Assembly (NCBI RefSeq): GCF_029478665.1
Contig: NZ_JARPQB010000017.1
Location: forward strand, 18,945-82,944
Origin: Pseudomonas entomophila
Lineage (GTDB): Bacteria > Pseudomonadota > Gammaproteobacteria > Pseudomonadales > Pseudomonadaceae
DNA: 64,000 bases
Direction of reading: 5' to 3'
In this document: positions 60,682-64,000 of the stretch, in pieces
Numbering within the stretch: the stretch's first letter is position 1
Layout of the letters: every line of letters begins with the position of its first letter
Translations under genes and position numbers: made by a program
The notes under the pieces: generated by a model
The model's database searches: none
What the model saw: the letters and a program-made list of their open reading frames with translations, nothing else
What the model was told of the DNA's origin: nothing

Positions 60682-61224
60682 TCACCTGACAACGCCCAAC
60701 ACATACTCCAGCAACTGCCCCACCGCCACCGGCAACGCCACCCGCCCGGTCTCCACCACCAGCTCCGGCCCATGCGGCACCTCATACGGCGCATCGATCC
60801 CGGTAAACCCTGGCAACTCCCCCGCCCGCGCCCGCCGATACAACCCCTTGGGATCACGTGCTTCGCAAACGGCCAGGTCCGCCTTCACATGCACCTCATG
60901 AAACCCCGCCCCACAGGCCCGCCGCGCGGCGGCGCGGCCCTCGCGGTACGGCGAGATCAACGCTGCGATACAGATCAGCCCGGCATCGGCGAACAGCGCC
61001 GCCACCTCGCCCGTGCGGCGGATGTTTTCGTGACGGTCTTGTGGAGAAAAGCCCAGGTCGGCGTTCAGGCCCGTGCGCAACACATCGCCATCGAGCACAT
61101 AGCAGGCATGCCCCAGCTCGGTGAGCTGCCTGGCCAGCCCCTCGGCCAATGATGATTTACCCGCGCCGGAAAGCCCGGTAAGCCAGATGACCGCGCCACG
61201 TCGCTCGCTTCCTGCGTTGTGCAC
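60682..61224 (-). CDS. cysC: Adenylylsulfate (APS) kinase
   Basis: This 180-aa kinase has Walker A G17LSGAGKSS25 ('IWLTGLSGAGKSSLAEGL'), 'YVLDGDVLRTGLNADLGFS' and 'RHENIRRTGEVAALFADAGL', the APS-kinase hallmarks. It phosphorylates APS to PAPS. Sulfate assimilation in pseudomonads usually reduces APS directly, so a stand-alone CysC points to PAPS for sulfotransferases. One such enzyme is encoded at 47910-48893. It is convergent with the TolC-like gene. Length matches monofunctional CysC. Confidence 0.92.
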   Translation of the reverse strand: MHNAGSERRGAVIWLTGLSGAGKSSLAEGLARQLTELGHACYVLDGDVLRTGLNADLGFSPQDRHENIRRTGEVAALFADAGLICIAALISPYREGRAAARRACGAGFHEVHVKADLAVCEARDPKGLYRRARAGELPGFTGIDAPYEVPHGPELVVETGRVALPVAVGQLLEYVLGVVR

Positions 61225-61329
61225 CTTGGGAACCTCCGAAGGGGAGAGGGCTTGAGTGTAGTGCGCTTGCTGGGCGGGAAACAGTCGGTGGGCTCGGGGT
61301 GTTCGTCGGGAGAGTTGCAGCGCTTATGA

Positions 61330-61576
61330 GATCGAGCGCTGCCCGCGCGGCGCATCGCGGATGAATCCGCTCCTACATCGATTGCAACGTGGCCATGCCT
61401 GACAGGCCATGGTTGTTCGCCTTGTTTGTACGTCGCGATTTTTCGGCTGGCGCGACCGCCCCGCCAGGCTCAAACCATGCGCCAAGGCTGACAACCATGG
61501 CCTCACAGATGCGGCACGTTGCAACGAATGTAGGAGCGGATTCATCCGCGATGCGCCGCGCGGGCGGCGCTCGATC
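61330..61576. repeat. Large imperfect inverted repeat of the 'GCGGATTCATCCGC' REP family
   Basis: The roughly 385-bp gap between cysC and the LysR gene holds no gene. Most of it is one 247-bp inverted repeat: GATCGAGCGC...GCATCGCGGATGAATCCGCT at the left is mirrored at the right, ending CGCTCGATC at 61576. Pairing continues inward through GTTGCAACGTG and GGCCATGGTTGT, about 95 nt per arm with mismatches, around a short centre. Size and symmetry exceed an ordinary REP pair and resemble a MITE. Confidence 0.75.
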
Positions 61577-61609
61577 TAAAGAGCGCTGCAAAGCTATCGC
61601 CCTACGACT

Positions 61610-62479
61610 TCATTCCCCCCGACGCACACCCTCTATGTAACGCATCACCGCCGGCGACTTCTCAAAGCGCCGATGCACCAGGCTCAGCCACGAGCTCGCC
61701 TGGCTGTCGGCGACAGGCCGGTAATTGACCTGCGGCAAGCTGATCCGCTGCACCACCGACGCCGGCACCACCGCCACGCCCTGGCCCAGCGACACCAGCG
61801 TAAGCACCGCCACCAGGCTGCCCGGCTGCGGTCCCAGGCGCGGCGCAAAGCCACCCAGCTGGGCGATCGCCAGTGTGCCGGAGATCTGCTCCGGCAGGAT
61901 GAAGGTTTCGTCAGCCAGGCGCGCGGCGTGAATCGTCTTCAGCTCGTTGAGCCGCGAGCCGGCCGGCAGCGCCAGCACGAAGCCTTCCTCGTGAAGGGCG
62001 ATGGCCGCCAGGGCGTCCGGCAGCTCCATGGGCGAGCGCAGGTAGGCGAGGTCGAGCTGACCATCTTCGACCAGGGCCGGCAACGCAAGCATCGGCACTT
62101 CACGAATGTTCAGGCACACCTCGGGGTAGCCCTCGACGAACTGGCTCACCTGCTGTTGCAGGATGCCCGAGTAGGCCGCGGAGGCCACATAGCCCAGCTC
62201 GATCCGCCCACTCTCACCCCGCCCGGCACGCCGCGCCCCCAGCTGCGCGGCATCGAACTGCCGCACCGCGTGCTCGGCCTCCACACGCAAAGCCTCCCCA
62301 GCCGCAGTCAGTTGCACCTCACGCTGGCTGCGCTGGAACAGCAGCACTCCCAGCTCGGCCTCCATGTCCTGGATCTGCCGGGTCAACGTCGGCGGGGCGA
62401 TCCCCAATTGTTCGGCGGCACGGGTGAAATGGCCGTGGTGAGCCACGGCGAGAAAGTAGCGAAAGTGACGGATCTCCAT
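61610..62479 (-). CDS. LysR-family transcriptional regulator
   Basis: This 289-aa regulator has the LysR N-terminus 'MEIRHFRYFLAVAHHGHFTR' with helix-turn-helix 'AAEQLGIAPPTLTRQIQDME' and an effector domain beginning near 93 ('RIELGYVASAAYSGIL'). Full length. It is divergent from an MFS drug-transporter gene across 201 bp, which it probably regulates. The effector is unknown; BenM/CatM-like relatives share this N-terminal pattern. Confidence 0.9.
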   Translation of the reverse strand: MEIRHFRYFLAVAHHGHFTRAAEQLGIAPPTLTRQIQDMEAELGVLLFQRSQREVQLTAAGEALRVEAEHAVRQFDAAQLGARRAGRGESGRIELGYVASAAYSGILQQQVSQFVEGYPEVCLNIREVPMLALPALVEDGQLDLAYLRSPMELPDALAAIALHEEGFVLALPAGSRLNELKTIHAARLADETFILPEQISGTLAIAQLGGFAPRLGPQPGSLVAVLTLVSLGQGVAVVPASVVQRISLPQVNYRPVADSQASSWLSLVHRRFEKSPAVMRYIEGVRRGE

Positions 62480-62608
62480 GGGGCCTCGTTAGCCTGCGGC
62501 TAATGATGCCGAACGCCCTGGCTAACAAGCCCGACGCCCGGCAGCGGTATGGTGAGGACAACACTACAAGGCTGGCGTCGTGACCGCAAAGCCGCTTCTA
62601 CACAACCC

Positions 62609-62636
62609 CTGTAGGAGCCGGCTTGCCGGCGAAAGG
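62609..62636. repeat. Single REP, 'GCCGGCTTGCCGGC' family
   Basis: CTGTAGGAGCCGGCTTGCCG with the GCGAAAGG tail occurs once, 45 bp before the MFS gene start, so it would sit in its 5' untranslated region if transcription begins upstream. Confidence 0.8.
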
Positions 62637-62680
62637 CATCACACCGCCCACGCAGACCAGCCCTCCAGCGGAGCCTTGCC

Positions 62681-64000
62681 ATGTCCACCCCCAGCGCCTC
62701 GGCGCGTTTCACCCTGTTCACCGCTTCGGCCGTGTGCGCCCTGATCATCCTCGACACCAACATCGTCGCCGTCAGCCTGCCGAGCATCGCCCGCGACCTG
62801 TCCGGCTCGTTCGCCGACATCGAATGGGTGGTCAGCGCCTACCTGCTGGCCTTCGCCGCCTGCCTGCTGCCTGCCGGCAGCATCGCCGACCGCTTCGGCC
62901 GCCGCCGCATGCTGCTGCTCGGCCTGGCCCTGTTCGGCGCCGCCTCGCTGGCCTGCGGCGCCGCGCCGGACTTGCTATTCCTCAACCTCGCCCGCGCGGC
63001 GAAAGGCGTCGGTGCAGCGCTGCTGCTCACCGCCGCCCTGGCCGCCATCGGGCATCGCTTCCACGAGCCCGAGGAACGCTTGCGTGCCTGGGCCTTCTGG
63101 GGCGCCTGCATGGGCGCGACCATCACCTTTGCGCCGCTGCTCGGCGGCCTGATCGCCAGCACGCTCGGGTGGCGTTGGATCTTCTACATCAACCTGCCGC
63201 TGGTGGCCGTGCTGGCGCTGATGGTGCTGCGTAGCGTGGAAGAGTCCCGCGACACCGCTGCCGCCCGGCTCGATCCCTTCGGCAGCCTTACCTTTGCCGG
63301 CAGCCTGGGTTACCTGATCTGGGCGCTGATCGATGCCAACCGCGTTGGGTGGGACAGCGCGCCTACCCTTGGACGACTGGTGATCGCGGCGTTCCTGTTC
63401 GGGGTGTTCGTGATGGTCGAGCGCAGCCAGGCGCGCCCGATGATCGACCTGGCGCTGATGCGCAGCGGGCGGTTCATTGGGGCCTTGCTGGGGATGTTTG
63501 CCTATGCCGCGTGTGCGCAGGTGATGATGACCTTGTTGCCGCTGTACCTGCAGAACGGCTTGCAGCTTTCGGCGCTGGCGGCGGGGGCGGGGATGTTGCC
63601 GTTTGCGCTGGCGATGTTGCTGACACCGCGGGTGGGGATGCGCTTGGCCAGGCGGTTGAGTGCGGCGCAGGTGTTTGCGTTGGGGTTGGTGTTGGTGGGG
63701 GTGGGGAACCTGGCTTGTGCCTGGGCGGTTGGTCACGGTGGGTATGGTGCCTTTGCCCTGGCCAGCCTGGTGCTTGGCGCGGGGGCAGGGCTGCTTAATG
63801 GGGATACGCAGAAGAACATCATGGCGTGTGTGCCGCGCGAGCGGACGGGGATGGCTTCGGGGTTGAGTACTACCACGCGGTTTACGGCGATTGTGTTGGC
63901 GATTGGGGTGCTTGGGGGGATTTTGGCGGGGCGCAGTGCGCAATTGCTGCGTGAGGCGATGGTTGGGGTGGCGCCTGAGGCGTTGGGGAAGGTGGGGGAG
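62681..64000 (+). CDS. MFS transporter of the DHA2 (EmrB/QacA) family, 3' end outside window
   Basis: The first 440 codons are present and open to the window end. The N-terminus 'LIILDTNIVAVSLPSIARDL' is the DHA2 motif D1 (LDxTIVNVALP-like), followed by motif A 'PAGSIADRFGRRRMLLLGLA' and motif C-like 'GACMGATITFAPLLGGLI'. About 12 hydrophobic segments are visible so far, of the 14 expected. Members export drugs or toxic metabolites with protons. It is divergent from a LysR gene. Substrate unknown. Confidence 0.9.
   Translation, partial: MSTPSASARFTLFTASAVCALIILDTNIVAVSLPSIARDLSGSFADIEWVVSAYLLAFAACLLPAGSIADRFGRRRMLLLGLALFGAASLACGAAPDLLFLNLARAAKGVGAALLLTAALAAIGHRFHEPEERLRAWAFWGACMGATITFAPLLGGLIASTLGWRWIFYINLPLVAVLALMVLRSVEESRDTAAARLDPFGSLTFAGSLGYLIWALIDANRVGWDSAPTLGRLVIAAFLFGVFVMVERSQARPMIDLALMRSGRFIGALLGMFAYAACAQVMMTLLPLYLQNGLQLSALAAGAGMLPFALAMLLTPRVGMRLARRLSAAQVFALGLVLVGVGNLACAWAVGHGGYGAFALASLVLGAGAGLLNGDTQKNIMACVPRERTGMASGLSTTTRFTAIVLAIGVLGGILAGRSAQLLREAMVGVAPEALGKVGE

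Overview
The window looks like chromosomal DNA of a fluorescent Pseudomonas of the P. putida group. The reasons are: high GC with C/G-biased third positions; many REP palindromes of the 'TGTAGGAGC' kind; and recognisable P. putida neighbours (mmsAB with a divergent LysR gene, an McpS-type chemoreceptor, ggt, a tesB/HAD/MDR run, a PP_4765-type flavoprotein beside a histone-deacetylase-like gene). There are no tRNA or rRNA genes, CRISPR arrays, insertion sequences or prophages. Species is inferred from memory of gene content, not from a search.

Layout. 1-3.3 kb: LysR regulator (cut by the window edge) divergent from mmsA-mmsB (valine/methylmalonate semialdehyde catabolism). 3.6-13.6 kb: a two-gene Tc-toxin A-component locus (TcaA/TcaB-like, 1556 + 1514 aa) followed by a small unknown protein, with no TcB or TcC gene in the window. 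13.8-20.1 kb, minus strand: a cupin gene, then a tightly overlapping six-gene membrane-lipid operon resembling E. coli ynbABCD (CDP-alcohol phosphotransferase, hydrolase-methyltransferase, PAP2-DSP phosphatase, small membrane protein, acyltransferase, CdsA-like). 20.2-23.1 kb: hicAB toxin-antitoxin with a clear operator, an ABM monooxygenase divergent from mdaB, and a LysR gene. 23.2-36.8 kb: housekeeping genes (ggt, mcpS, rhlE, flavoprotein, HDAC-like, EamA, histidine phosphatase, GNAT, tesB, HAD, MDR, GNAT). 36.9-40.9 kb: a divergent module of GNAT + C39-like peptidase, an RLAN-type RimK-like ATP-grasp ligase, a CorA-like protein with GMS in place of GMN, and a previously missable 31-aa membrane microprotein. 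41.1-42.5 kb: amino-acid permease.

42.7-60.5 kb, all plus strand: a large export/surface locus. It encodes a HlyD-type adaptor, a GAF-like/HlyD protein, an M50 (site-2-protease-like) membrane peptidase fused to a HlyD-type region, an Asp/Asn beta-hydroxylase-like protein, a sulfotransferase-like protein, a GNAT, a DUF6916-like protein, an MdpB-type phage-tail-collar protein, a 2765-aa repetitive protein with an N-terminal LEPR motif and DUF4347, and a TolC-type lipoprotein. No ABC ATPase is present. My reading is a type-I-like export route in which the M50-HlyD protein sits where the ABC transporter would be, possibly processing the LEPR leader, with accessory modifying enzymes. This is the best candidate for an undescribed system here. 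60.7-64 kb: cysC (a PAPS source, convergent), a large inverted repeat, and a LysR/MFS divergent pair (MFS cut by the window end).

REP elements have shaped several genes: one lies in frame inside the PAP2-DSP phosphatase gene, one encodes the tail of the CorA-like protein and abuts the ribosome binding site of the microprotein, and one supplies the stop codon of the HAD gene.
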